A stretch of DNA of 58,515 bases from NCBI GenBank assembly GCA_025449935.1, contig JANWIJ010000031.1, positions 1-58,515 on the forward strand. The letters run 5' to 3'. Under the pieces are notes generated by a model. That model saw only the letters and a list, made by a program, of their open reading frames with translations, was not told where the DNA came from and did not search any database. Position numbers and translations under genes: made by a program. Below, piece after piece: positions 17,276-25,613 of the stretch. Source of the stretch: Chitinophagaceae bacterium. GTDB lineage: Bacteria; Bacteroidota; Bacteroidia; Chitinophagales; Chitinophagaceae. How positions within the stretch are numbered: the first letter of the stretch is position 1; every line of letters starts with the position of its first letter.

Positions 17276-17728
17276 ATGAAAAAACTACTCCCCATCCTGA
17301 CCGCAGTCCTGAGCCTTGCTTTTTGTATTTCTTCCTGCAGCAAAGGTGGCGATTCAAACCCTCCAAAAAGCAATACCGAGCTTTTAACCCAAAACAGCTG
17401 GAAGTTCAGTGCCGCATCTGCAGGCGGGGTTGATGTTTCGGGCAGTGTTGATCCCTGCTACAAAGACAATGTCATTACGTTTAACGCAAGCGGCGGAGGC
17501 GGGAATGTAAATGAAGCGGCTATTGTATGCGCTCCTTCTACAGCGGGAAATTTTACCTGGTCATTCCAAAACAGTGAAACAGATCTGAATATATCGGCAA
17601 GTCTTTTTCCGGGTGGATCAGGAACTTTTGATATTATCTCACTCACCGAAACCACGCTTGTTATTGCCCAGGATATGACCATACCGCCTTTCCCAACCAC
17701 CAATGTGCGTATTACGCTGGTTCACTAA
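17276..17728 (+). CDS. Lipocalin-like lipoprotein
   Basis: 150 residues. The signal peptide ends at ISSC with Cys21 as lipobox cysteine. The mature part begins with a Gly/Ser/Asn linker and contains LLTQNSWKFSAASAGG, the usual opening of Bacteroidota lipocalin-like domains, then beta-strand-rich sequence. Two Cys residues could pair. A short hairpin (TGCCGG at 17192-17197 with CCGGCA at 17203-17208) lies in the upstream gap. It converges with nadE, three bases apart. Function is unknown. Confidence 0.8.
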   Translation: MKKLLPILTAVLSLAFCISSCSKGGDSNPPKSNTELLTQNSWKFSAASAGGVDVSGSVDPCYKDNVITFNASGGGGNVNEAAIVCAPSTAGNFTWSFQNSETDLNISASLFPGGSGTFDIISLTETTLVIAQDMTIPPFPTTNVRITLVH

Positions 17729-17731
17729 AAT

Positions 17732-19414
17732 TCAGGAAAGGTATTTTCCCACGATGGGCACCCGCCTGCCCACCCCAAAGGCTTTGGGGGAAACCCGGAT
17801 AATGGGGCAGAACTGGTTTCGCTTATATTCATTCATGTTTACCATCTTCAGCACCCGGTCCACTAGGCTTTTTTCAAAACCCTGTGCTTTTATTTCACCG
17901 GGGCCCTGTCTTCTTTCAATATACTGGTACAGAATCCTGTCAAGGACCGCATAATCAGGCAAAGAGTCAGAATCTTTCTGGCCGGGTCTTAATTCAGCGC
18001 TCGGTGCTTTATTAATAATGTTAATGGGAATAATCTCCTGTGCCCGGTTAATATATGCAGCCAGTGCATACACCTGCATTTTGTAACAATCTCCCAGCAC
18101 CCCCAATCCCCCTGCCATATCACCGTACAGAGTGCCATAACCCGTAGCCAGTTCGCTTTTATTGGAGGTGTTTAATAAAATATAACCGAATTTATTGGCG
18201 AGTGCCATCAACAGGTTTCCCCTGACCCGGCTTTGAATATTTTCTTCTGCTATGCTGAAAGGTAATTCTTTAAAAATGGGTTCTAATTCAATCAGGAAAC
18301 TGTCATAAATATTCTTAACCGGGATAATATCAGAGGGGTTGCCGAGGATCTTGCTGAGTTCCTCTGCATCACTCACTGAATGTGAACTGGAATACTGTGA
18401 GGGCATAAGCACGGCCCTCACATTTTCTTTCCCCAGCGCAGCACAGGCCAGTACCAGTGTAACGGCGCTGTCTATCCCTCCGCTGCTTCCCAAAATAGCT
18501 TTCGTAAAACCCATTTTAGAAAAATAGTCCCGGATACCCATCACAATGGCCTGATATATTTCTGGTATGCATAAGTTATGATCCAGTTCCGCGGGATCGA
18601 GTTCGGCATCAGGCAGGTCATTGCTAAAAACAGTTATCCCCTGTTTAAAGGTTCCGTCATCCTTTAGCTCAACAACCTCCATGGCTTCCTTAAATAAAGG
18701 AAGTTGCTTTACCAGGTTCGCCTCTTTATCAAAAACGAGGGAGCCCCCGTCAAAGCCGATTTCTGTCTGGCTCCCCACACAATTGCAATAGAGCATGGGA
18801 AGTTTGTATTTGTTAACATTCAATTTCACAATGGCCTTGCGATCTTCCACATGTGTATAATCAAAAGGGGAGGCAGATATATTAAGCATCAGGTCCGGTT
18901 GCTCTTTCATCAGTTCATCCATCGGGCAGTTTCGGTACAAGGGATTATTGCCAAGGTTCCAGATGTCTTCACAAATGGTAATGGCCAGCTTCTTCCCTTT
19001 GAATTCGAGCACTTTCCATTCGTATGCCGGTTCAAAATAACGGTACTCGTCAAAAACATCATAATTGGGCAGGCAAGTTTTATGCGCGATGCCTTTCACT
19101 TCTTTATTGTATAAAAGATAGGCTGCATTAAATAAATCCTTTCCTTCTTTTAACGGATTGATATCCGGTGCACCAACAAGCACTCCAATGCTGTCTGCAT
19201 GCTGCTTAATGATATCAATAGCGCTGTAACACCTGGCGATAAAATCTTTGAATTCGAGGAAATCCCTGGGAGGATAACCACAAACGCATAATTCTGAAAA
19301 AATGACCAGGTCGGCCTGTTGCTCCTTTGCCTGGTTGATGCCTTCAATGATCTTCCGGGTGTTTTCTTCAAAATTGCCTATATGATAATTTTGCTGTGCT
19401 AAAGCGATTCTCAT
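17732..19414 (-). CDS. nadE: Glutamine-dependent NAD+ synthetase
   Basis: 560 residues, two domains. An N-terminal nitrilase-fold glutaminase has the catalytic triad Glu41 (FSELCVCGYPPRD), Lys112 (HKTCLPNYD) and Cys148 (ITICEDIW). The C-terminal ATP-pyrophosphatase domain has the P-loop SGGIDS at 311-316. It amidates nicotinate adenine dinucleotide to NAD+ using ammonia from glutamine. nadC lies about 4.6 kb away but is not in the same operon. A TAnnTTTG box sits just before the start codon. Confidence 0.96.
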   Translation of the reverse strand: MRIALAQQNYHIGNFEENTRKIIEGINQAKEQQADLVIFSELCVCGYPPRDFLEFKDFIARCYSAIDIIKQHADSIGVLVGAPDINPLKEGKDLFNAAYLLYNKEVKGIAHKTCLPNYDVFDEYRYFEPAYEWKVLEFKGKKLAITICEDIWNLGNNPLYRNCPMDELMKEQPDLMLNISASPFDYTHVEDRKAIVKLNVNKYKLPMLYCNCVGSQTEIGFDGGSLVFDKEANLVKQLPLFKEAMEVVELKDDGTFKQGITVFSNDLPDAELDPAELDHNLCIPEIYQAIVMGIRDYFSKMGFTKAILGSSGGIDSAVTLVLACAALGKENVRAVLMPSQYSSSHSVSDAEELSKILGNPSDIIPVKNIYDSFLIELEPIFKELPFSIAEENIQSRVRGNLLMALANKFGYILLNTSNKSELATGYGTLYGDMAGGLGVLGDCYKMQVYALAAYINRAQEIIPINIINKAPSAELRPGQKDSDSLPDYAVLDRILYQYIERRQGPGEIKAQGFEKSLVDRVLKMVNMNEYKRNQFCPIIRVSPKAFGVGRRVPIVGKYLS

Positions 19415-19418
19415 ACTA

Positions 19419-19426
19419 CAAATTTA
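19419..19426 (-). promoter_or_regulatory. Candidate -7 box (TAAATTTG) of nadE
   Basis: A perfect match to the Bacteroidota -7 consensus TAnnTTTG on the minus strand. Its last base lies five bases from the nadE start codon, which would place transcription start at or next to the ATG. A -33 element is not obvious, so the site may be fortuitous. Confidence 0.3.
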
Positions 19427-19513
19427 GGCCAACGGCATACGAATTAACGCTAATTTTTAAAACGGTAATTTAGCCTTTACAACAATTCTGATCCAATAAC
19501 GTTTATCATTACT

Positions 19514-20545
19514 ATGAAAAAAATCGTCTTTGCTTTATTACTTGCTCTTTGCTTTTCTGGCTGCAAGAAAAAGAATGCGACTCCGGACGTTTCCAGTATA
19601 AAAGCAGACATCCGGCTGGATCGATTTGACAGGGAATTTTTTGCCATTGACAGCAACAATGTTTTGCCGGGTCTGAATGCGCTTCATGCCAAATACCCTC
19701 TTCTCACTCCTATCTTTCTTCAAAATATACTTGGACTTGACAGTGCTTCCACCCTGCAGGGCGTTAAACGGTTTATCAGCCTCAGCGGGCAATTGCACGA
19801 CACCATAAATACTGTTTTTAAAAACACCAACAACCTCGAAAATGATTTCAAAAAGGCCTTTCAATTTGTAAAATATTATTTCCCGGAATATAAGCTACCG
19901 TCTATTGTTACTATTGCCGGGCCGGTAGATGCACTGGCACAGTCTGAATCGGGTCCCACGCCAGATTTCCTGGGGCCGGGTTTCTTAGGAATCAGCCTTC
20001 AATTTTACCTGGGCAGAAATTTCTCCGTATATAAAGACCCGTTTTTTATAGAAAATGTCGCTCCCGGCTACCGGAGCCGGCGTTTCAGCAAAGAATACAT
20101 TGTCCCGGATGCTATGCAGTTAATTGTAAATGATATTTTCCCCGATCAAAGTGGGGGCAAACCCCTGGTCGAGCAAATGATAGAACGGGGAAAACAACGG
20201 TACCTGCTGGATAAATTTTTGCCCGCCACGCATGATTCGCTAAAAACCGGGTATACCCGGCAACAACTGGATTGGTGCAGGGAAAACGAAGGATTGATCT
20301 GGAGCTATATTGTGAAAAATGAAGACCTCTACTCGCTGAGCCCCGCTGTCATCCAGGCGTATATCGGCGAAGCCCCTTTTACCCAGGGTTTTTCTCAGGA
20401 ACTTTCTCCGGGGAATATGGGGCCATGGATTGGCTGGCAGATCATAAAAAAATTTGAAAGTAAACACCCGGAATTAAAACCGCGGGACCTGATGATGACA
20501 GATACCAGGAAGATACTCGATGAAGCTAAATATAAACCCAAATAA
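19514..20545 (+). CDS. gldB: Gliding motility lipoprotein GldB
   Basis: 343 residues. The signal peptide ends in a lipobox with Cys17 (CFSGC). The mature protein opens with ADIRLDRFDREFF and contains NALHAKYPLLTPIFLQNILG, the pattern of GldB-type lipoproteins, which are needed for gliding in Flavobacterium and occur across type IX secretion organisms. It is transcribed alone, facing away from nadE. The type IX core genes gldKLMN are about 15 kb away in this window. Confidence 0.88.
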   Translation: MKKIVFALLLALCFSGCKKKNATPDVSSIKADIRLDRFDREFFAIDSNNVLPGLNALHAKYPLLTPIFLQNILGLDSASTLQGVKRFISLSGQLHDTINTVFKNTNNLENDFKKAFQFVKYYFPEYKLPSIVTIAGPVDALAQSESGPTPDFLGPGFLGISLQFYLGRNFSVYKDPFFIENVAPGYRSRRFSKEYIVPDAMQLIVNDIFPDQSGGKPLVEQMIERGKQRYLLDKFLPATHDSLKTGYTRQQLDWCRENEGLIWSYIVKNEDLYSLSPAVIQAYIGEAPFTQGFSQELSPGNMGPWIGWQIIKKFESKHPELKPRDLMMTDTRKILDEAKYKPK

Positions 20546-20644
20546 AAAGTGTTTAATTAATGGTCTTGGCCCCGGCCGTCTCCTGTGAAATATCTTATCC
20601 AGTCATGAGTTCTGGCTTATAAATTGTATACATTTACCAATATC

Positions 20645-21703
20645 ATGAAATCGCTGGCCACACTTACAGACCCGGTCTACATACCAAAAGAAAAATTCAA
20701 CTTTTACGAAAGGTTCTGGCTCCGGATAATGAATGACAAGAGAGATCTGCCTTTCATCTACCTGCTTACCACTATTCATATACTGGTTGTACCGGTAGCT
20801 GTGCTTTTATTCACGCCGGTATTGACAGGCTGGTGGTGGTGGGGCGTTGCTATACCCTACTTCTATGTTTCCCAGTTTTATTTTAAAGGGAGGTTTGGGC
20901 TGATGTTTCATTGTCTTTGCCATCGGAAAACCTTTAAGACTCCCTACCAGAAGCCATTGCATGCTTATATCACCTGGTTAATTTGCCCTTTATTTGGCCA
21001 TGCACCGGAAGGTTATTTCAGTCACCACATGGGTATGCACCATATTGAAAATAATATGCCGGATGATACCAGCAGTACCATGGGTTACCAGCGGGACAGC
21101 CTGAAAGGATTCCTGGCCTATTTTTTCAAATTTATTTTTGTAGGTGTGATCAACACCATCCGTTATTTATTTAACCGGCGTCGAAAAAAACTTTACCAAC
21201 GTCTTACCGCAGGTGAATATATTTTTTTGATTTTTTGCGTGGCCATGTGTTTCTTAAACTTTAAGGCCACGATGCTGGTCTTCATTGTACCCCTGTTATT
21301 TGCAAGGTTTGTAATGATGCTGGGTAACTGGACACAGCATTCGTTTGTGGATGCAAAGGACCCGGATAATCTTTATACCAGTTCTATCAACTGTATCAAT
21401 ACCGTGTATAACAAAACCTGCTGGAATGACGGCTATCATATTATCCATCACCTGCGGCCGGGTATGCACTATACGGAAATGCCAGGCGAGTTTTTAAAAA
21501 GAAAAGATGAGTTTGCCAAAAACAAAGCCATTGTATTTGATGGCATTCATTATCTCCATATTTTTATCTGGCTGCTCACTAAACGATATGATAAACTCGC
21601 CGATAACCTGGTAAATATAAACGGAGCCATTTTTCAATCAAGGGAAGAAGCGATTTCGTTAATGAAAGAGCGGACGAAAAAAATTCAAACCCCGCCCCTG
21701 TAA
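20645..21703 (+). CDS. Membrane fatty acid desaturase
   Basis: 352 residues from ATG 20645 (a TTG at 20624 is less likely). The three histidine clusters of di-iron membrane desaturases are visible: HCLCH at 89-93, HHMGMHH at 127-133, and H265/HH268-269/H275 in YHIIHHLRPGMHY. Hydrophobic spans lie near 37-80, 105-120, 155-175 and 192-225. It introduces a double bond in a fatty acyl chain; regiochemistry cannot be read from the sequence. It lies between gldB and the convergent apaG gene. Confidence 0.9.
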   Translation: MKSLATLTDPVYIPKEKFNFYERFWLRIMNDKRDLPFIYLLTTIHILVVPVAVLLFTPVLTGWWWWGVAIPYFYVSQFYFKGRFGLMFHCLCHRKTFKTPYQKPLHAYITWLICPLFGHAPEGYFSHHMGMHHIENNMPDDTSSTMGYQRDSLKGFLAYFFKFIFVGVINTIRYLFNRRRKKLYQRLTAGEYIFLIFCVAMCFLNFKATMLVFIVPLLFARFVMMLGNWTQHSFVDAKDPDNLYTSSINCINTVYNKTCWNDGYHIIHHLRPGMHYTEMPGEFLKRKDEFAKNKAIVFDGIHYLHIFIWLLTKRYDKLADNLVNINGAIFQSREEAISLMKERTKKIQTPPL

Positions 21704-21723
21704 ACCCGCTCTCCGGGGAATCA

Positions 21724-22110
21724 CTAATTATTTTTCATGGGAACGATCATCTCGAAAGAAGGGATGCTTACGTCAAACATATTTTTACTGTGCAGGTTTT
21801 CCATCTGGTAGGTTCCGTACATCCGGCCCATTTCTGTACGAAGATTACACCCGCTGACATATTGATAGTTTTCCCCGGCTTGTAAGGTGGGCTGAACCCC
21901 TACCACACCTTCTCCCTCCACCTCGCGGTGACTGCCATTGCTGTCAAAAATGTACCAGTGACGGCGGTGGAGTTTTACCGGGAAGGCGTTATGATTTTCC
22001 AGTGTAATCCGGTAAGCAAACATGAACTCTGATTGCAGGGGATTGCTGTAATCTGCCTGGTAAAATGTTTCCACACTCACTTTTACTCCTTCGGAGATCA
22101 TACTGGTCAT
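21724..22110 (-). CDS. apaG: ApaG domain protein
   Basis: 128 residues from ATG 22110, the usual ApaG length; a longer frame to 22143 overlaps the intergenic region. A single fibronectin-III-like beta sandwich is expected, with the family segments EGVKVSVETFYQ, GVVGVQPTLQAGE and MGRMYGTYQMEN. ApaG was linked to cobalt/magnesium resistance in enterics, but its biochemical role is still unclear. It is divergent from icd, with about 110 bases between the starts. Confidence 0.93.
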   Translation of the reverse strand: MTSMISEGVKVSVETFYQADYSNPLQSEFMFAYRITLENHNAFPVKLHRRHWYIFDSNGSHREVEGEGVVGVQPTLQAGENYQYVSGCNLRTEMGRMYGTYQMENLHSKNMFDVSIPSFEMIVPMKNN

Positions 22111-22184
22111 AAAGTAAAAATAAACAAAATGTGGCAGAAGCAAACTTGCCGGTGATTTAATGCTGAAATCACGGTTGAGGGTGC

Positions 22185-22192
22185 TAATTTTG
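22185..22192 (+). promoter_or_regulatory. Candidate -7 box (TAATTTTG) of icd
   Basis: An exact TAnnTTTG element that ends 27 bases before the icd ATG, a reasonable leader length. I do not see a good -33 TTTG at the expected spacing, so confidence is moderate. Confidence 0.4.
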
Positions 22193-22219
22193 CGGCAACA
22201 AAACCAAAATTCTTTTCAT

Positions 22220-23671
22220 ATGAAGATAGCGGTCGCAAATGGAGACGGGATCGGTCCGGAGATCATGGAAGCGGTGCTGAAGATTTTTAAAGCGAACAAA
22301 GTACCCTTGGAATATGATTTTGTGGAAATGGGGAAATGGGTCTTTGATAAAGGCTTTAATAATGGTATGACGCCCGGAGCCAGGCAAACAATTGAAACAC
22401 TTGGTTTGCTGTTTAAAGGTCCGATGGAAACACCAAAAGGAAAGGGTGTAAAAAGCATTAATGTTACGGCCCGCAAAACCTGGAATACATTTGCCAATAA
22501 AAGAGATTTCAGGACCCTGCATGGCGTAGACACAGTTTTTAGTAAAGCAGGGATACCGATTGATATAACCGTAGTGAGAGAAAATATTGAAGACACTTAC
22601 GGTGGTATCGAACATATGCTCACCCATGATGTGGCATTAAGCCGTCGTTTCATAACCCGGCCGGGAAGTATGCAGGTTATCCGGTATGCTTTCGAAATAG
22701 CCAGGCAAAAAAAAGCGAGCCGGATCACTTGTGTGCACAAAGCCAATATCATGAAAATTACGGATGGCTTATTTCTGGAATGTTTCCAGGAAGTGGCCAA
22801 AGATTACCCGGAACTGAAACCGGATGATATTATTGTAGATGATCTCTGCATGAAACTGGTTACCCGGCCCGATACGTTTGACGTCCTGGTGCTTACGAAT
22901 TTACAGGGAGACATTGTTTCTGACCTTTGCGCCGGATTAGTCGGAGGGCTTGGATTTGCCCCTTCTGCCAACATCGGTGACCATATTTCCATCTTCGAAG
23001 CCGTGCATGGCACTGCACCGGATATAGCCGGGAAAAATATCGCTAATCCTACTGCCCTATTGCTGAGCGGGCTCGCCATGCTGCGTCATCTGGGTCTTAC
23101 AGAAAATGCAGCCATCATTGAAAATGCCCTGTTATACACCCTGGAGAATGGCACGCATACCGGTGACTTTGGAGACAGATCCAGGCCTTCGGTAAACACC
23201 ACGCAATTTGCCGAAACCATTATCAGCAATTTTGGAAAAAAACCAGAAGTTGGTGCAAGAGAAATTATTGTCAATAAGCCGGGCACGCCGACTCCTTTGC
23301 GATTAGAGACCAACCCCATGATGATTTCAAAAGAAGGGGCGGCTGAAATAATTGTCGGTGTGGATCTGTTTATTGAAAGCGGGGAGCAGCCCACGGCGAT
23401 TGCAGAAAAATGTAAACGCCATGCGGGGGTGAAATTCAATCTAATCAATATCAGCAACCGCGGCACCCAGGTGTGGCCAACAGGTTCGGTTTATACCAAC
23501 CTGGTCAACCAGTATAATGTTCGTTTTGAAAGTATCGGGGATGAGCCATTGAACCAGCAAGATGTAATTGGACTCTATGTCAGCATGAGCGGCAATTTCA
23601 AAATCTGCTCGTTTGAACTCTTAAATATGTGGGAGGGGAAAAAAGGATACAGTCTTGCCCAGGGACAGTAA
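22220..23671 (+). CDS. icd: NADP-dependent isocitrate dehydrogenase (Thermus-type)
   Basis: 483 residues from ATG 22220. It converts isocitrate to 2-oxoglutarate in the TCA cycle. The N-terminal two thirds are the isocitrate/isopropylmalate dehydrogenase fold: IAVANGDGIGPEIM, VVRENIEDTYGGIEH, the catalytic Lys in CVHKANIMKITDG and the Asp ligands in NLQGDIVSDLCAG. The nucleotide loop EAVHGTAPDIAGKNIANP follows. A C-terminal extension of about 140 residues is typical of the Thermus/Rickettsia-type enzyme. It is divergent from apaG and converges with the SUI1 gene. Confidence 0.95.
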   Translation: MKIAVANGDGIGPEIMEAVLKIFKANKVPLEYDFVEMGKWVFDKGFNNGMTPGARQTIETLGLLFKGPMETPKGKGVKSINVTARKTWNTFANKRDFRTLHGVDTVFSKAGIPIDITVVRENIEDTYGGIEHMLTHDVALSRRFITRPGSMQVIRYAFEIARQKKASRITCVHKANIMKITDGLFLECFQEVAKDYPELKPDDIIVDDLCMKLVTRPDTFDVLVLTNLQGDIVSDLCAGLVGGLGFAPSANIGDHISIFEAVHGTAPDIAGKNIANPTALLLSGLAMLRHLGLTENAAIIENALLYTLENGTHTGDFGDRSRPSVNTTQFAETIISNFGKKPEVGAREIIVNKPGTPTPLRLETNPMMISKEGAAEIIVGVDLFIESGEQPTAIAEKCKRHAGVKFNLINISNRGTQVWPTGSVYTNLVNQYNVRFESIGDEPLNQQDVIGLYVSMSGNFKICSFELLNMWEGKKGYSLAQGQ

Positions 23672-23703
23672 GAGGTTATCGTATAAATCACGGGGGATAG
23701 CAT

Positions 23704-24045
23704 TTAGATCCTTTTAGCTTGTTTGTACCCGTTCTTCAGCAACCACTGGAATACTTTCTCGCGTTGGTCCCCCTGTACAATGATTTCGCGGTCTTTTGCA
23801 GATCCACCCGTACCGCAGAATGTTTTTAATTTTTTGCCCAGCTCCCCGAGGTCTTCAGCTTTACCTACAAAACCTTCCACCAGCGTAACTGCCTTGCCTG
23901 CGCGGTGTTTACTGTCGAGCCTGATTTTCAGTTTTTGCCGGTCCGGGGGTACCGTATAATCGTTATGGTCCTCTTCCTCAAACTTAAAATGAGGGTCTGT
24001 ACTGTAAACAAAGCCTTTCGTATCGGGTTTATTTTTTTTTGACAT
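23704..24045 (-). CDS. SUI1/eIF1-like translation factor (YciH family)
   Basis: 113 residues. An unstructured lysine-rich N-terminus is followed by a SUI1 domain (about 35-113): KIRLDSKHRAGKAVTLVEGF, the FCGTGGSAKDREIIVQGD core and a final helix WLLKNGYKQAKRI. Bacterial YciH proteins resemble eukaryotic eIF1 and can influence start-codon fidelity, but are usually dispensable. It follows nadC by three bases on the same strand and is probably co-transcribed. Confidence 0.93.
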   Translation of the reverse strand: MSKKNKPDTKGFVYSTDPHFKFEEEDHNDYTVPPDRQKLKIRLDSKHRAGKAVTLVEGFVGKAEDLGELGKKLKTFCGTGGSAKDREIIVQGDQREKVFQWLLKNGYKQAKRI

Positions 24046-24048
24046 AGC

Positions 24049-24906
24049 TTATATAATTACTGCCTTCAGGCTTAAGTCCAGGCTTTTGGCCTGGTGGATC
24101 AGGGCGCCCACACTTACATAATCCACGCCTGTTTTTGCATATTCCTCAATATTGTCCAGGCTGATACCTCCGCTTGCTTCGGTTTCAAAATCTTCTTTGA
24201 TCAGCATGACCGCTTCTTTCACCTGTCCCGGTTTAAAGTTATCCAGCATGATGCGGAACACTTTTCCTTTACCGGCATTAATTACTTTTTTTACATCGTC
24301 AATACTCCTGGTTTCCACTTCAATTTTTAAACCAGGCCGGGTTGACCTGACATACTCTGCAGCTTTTTCAATGGCTTTTTCTATTCCCCCGCAATAATCA
24401 ATGTGGTTGTCTTTGAGCATTATCATATCATACAAACCAAAGCGATGATTCACCCCACCGCCAATCCGGACGGCTTCTTTTTCCAGCAGCCGGAAATTGG
24501 GAGTGGTTTTCCTTGTATCCAGCAGCCGGGTCTTGTATCCTTCAAGTTTCTTTGTGTATTGTTTTGTCAACGTGGCAATTCCGCTCATACGTTGCATGCA
24601 ATTCAATACAAGTCTTTCACATTGCAGGATGGTATGGACAGCCGCCATCACTTCAAAGGCTTTTTCACCCACCTTCATAGTCTCCCCATCTTTCTTAAAT
24701 GCCGAAAAAACTGCTTCCTTGTCTTTATAACTGAAAATCTTTTCTGCCACCCGCATACCCGCCAATATACCATCCTGTTTTATTTTCAGGACCGCTTTGC
24801 CCCTCGCGCCGGTTGTGATGCTTGATAAAGTGGAATGGTCCCCGTCTCCGATGTCTTCCTTCAGTGCTTCATCAATTAGGTGTTCCAGTTGTGTAGTAAA
24901 GTTCAT
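24049..24906 (-). CDS. nadC: Quinolinate phosphoribosyltransferase (nicotinate-nucleotide pyrophosphorylase)
   Basis: 285 residues, the family length. It converts quinolinate and PRPP to nicotinate mononucleotide in de novo NAD synthesis. Signatures are DIGDGDHSTL near the N-terminus, RLLDTRKTTPNFRLLEKEAV with the substrate-binding Arg/Lys, GGGVNHRFGLYDMIMLKDNH, the VETRSIDDV segment and the C-terminal EASGGISLDNIEEYAKTGVD. nadA and nadB are not in the window. The SUI1 gene follows directly. Confidence 0.97.
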   Translation of the reverse strand: MNFTTQLEHLIDEALKEDIGDGDHSTLSSITTGARGKAVLKIKQDGILAGMRVAEKIFSYKDKEAVFSAFKKDGETMKVGEKAFEVMAAVHTILQCERLVLNCMQRMSGIATLTKQYTKKLEGYKTRLLDTRKTTPNFRLLEKEAVRIGGGVNHRFGLYDMIMLKDNHIDYCGGIEKAIEKAAEYVRSTRPGLKIEVETRSIDDVKKVINAGKGKVFRIMLDNFKPGQVKEAVMLIKEDFETEASGGISLDNIEEYAKTGVDYVSVGALIHQAKSLDLSLKAVII

Positions 24907-24957
24907 AACAACAAAAATACTGATTCACACCATGCCTCCGGTTTTCGTGGCAGGGAC

Positions 24958-24990
24958 GAAAAAAAGCCCCGGCAGTAGAGCCAGGGCTTC
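24958..24990 (-). terminator. Intrinsic terminator after the DUF4783 gene
   Basis: On the minus strand, AAGCCCTGGC pairs with GCCGGGGCTT across a six-base loop (10 positions, one mismatch), followed by a run of T. It separates the DUF4783 gene from nadC, so the two are likely separate transcripts. Confidence 0.8.
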
Positions 24991-25016
24991 GGAAAAATTT
25001 ATGTTTCTGAATTTAC

Positions 25017-25409
25017 TTACTCAATCGCCTGGAAGCGGATTTCTTTTACCACTTCTTTCCCGCTCTTAAGTTTCATAAACACATTTGTACGGAAATTTCC
25101 GGCATTTGTTTTAAGCGTACCGATGCAGAAATGCGCTCCCTGTGTATCCCCACCCTTGTGCTTCAATTCAAACCCCTGCACACCGTTATTGGTAAAAAAG
25201 TCTTTCACAATGAGCTGGGCCTGGGCCTTGCTGTAACTGTCACTTTTGTCAGGCAGGGTGAGCTCCACGTTATCGTCAAAATAACCCGAAAGCTGGGAGG
25301 AGTTCCCGGAACGCAACGCCCCGATTACAGCATCGATGGAGCTGTTCTGTTCAAAGGAAGATAACAGCATCACCGAACCGGCCAGTAAAAATGTAAATAG
25401 TGTTTTCAT
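25017..25409 (-). CDS. DUF4783 exported protein
   Basis: 130 residues from ATG 25409; a GTG at 25424 would add five residues before the signal peptide. The signal peptide spans about 1-20 (LFTFLLAGSVMLLSS). The mature part has the DUF4783 pattern (SIDAVIGALRSGNSSQLSGYFDDNVELTLPD, then KAQAQLIVKDFF), an NTF2-like fold restricted to Bacteroidota. The role is unknown. It forms its own unit, ended by the terminator at 24958-24990. Confidence 0.88.
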   Translation of the reverse strand: MKTLFTFLLAGSVMLLSSFEQNSSIDAVIGALRSGNSSQLSGYFDDNVELTLPDKSDSYSKAQAQLIVKDFFTNNGVQGFELKHKGGDTQGAHFCIGTLKTNAGNFRTNVFMKLKSGKEVVKEIRFQAIE

Positions 25410-25613
25410 AATAAAAGGTTTCACAGGTGCATTAATCTAAAAACATGCCACAGTAAAACTGGCATTTTAACAGAAACTAAAATACTAAAAACCAGCTTCT
25501 TTTCTGTTTTCGCACTGGCAAATAGGTAATTTGAATGTAGTTTTACAGGGTGCGGACTGACATTGTTACCTGTAAATTAATGTAATTATACTAATTATAA
25601 ACTATTGATAAGA

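Noticed and set aside
17772-17788. CCCCAAAG/CTTTGGGG palindrome near the lipoprotein-nadE junction
   Set aside because: It encodes the conserved PKAFGVG segment of NadE and has almost no loop, so it is coding sequence rather than a terminator.
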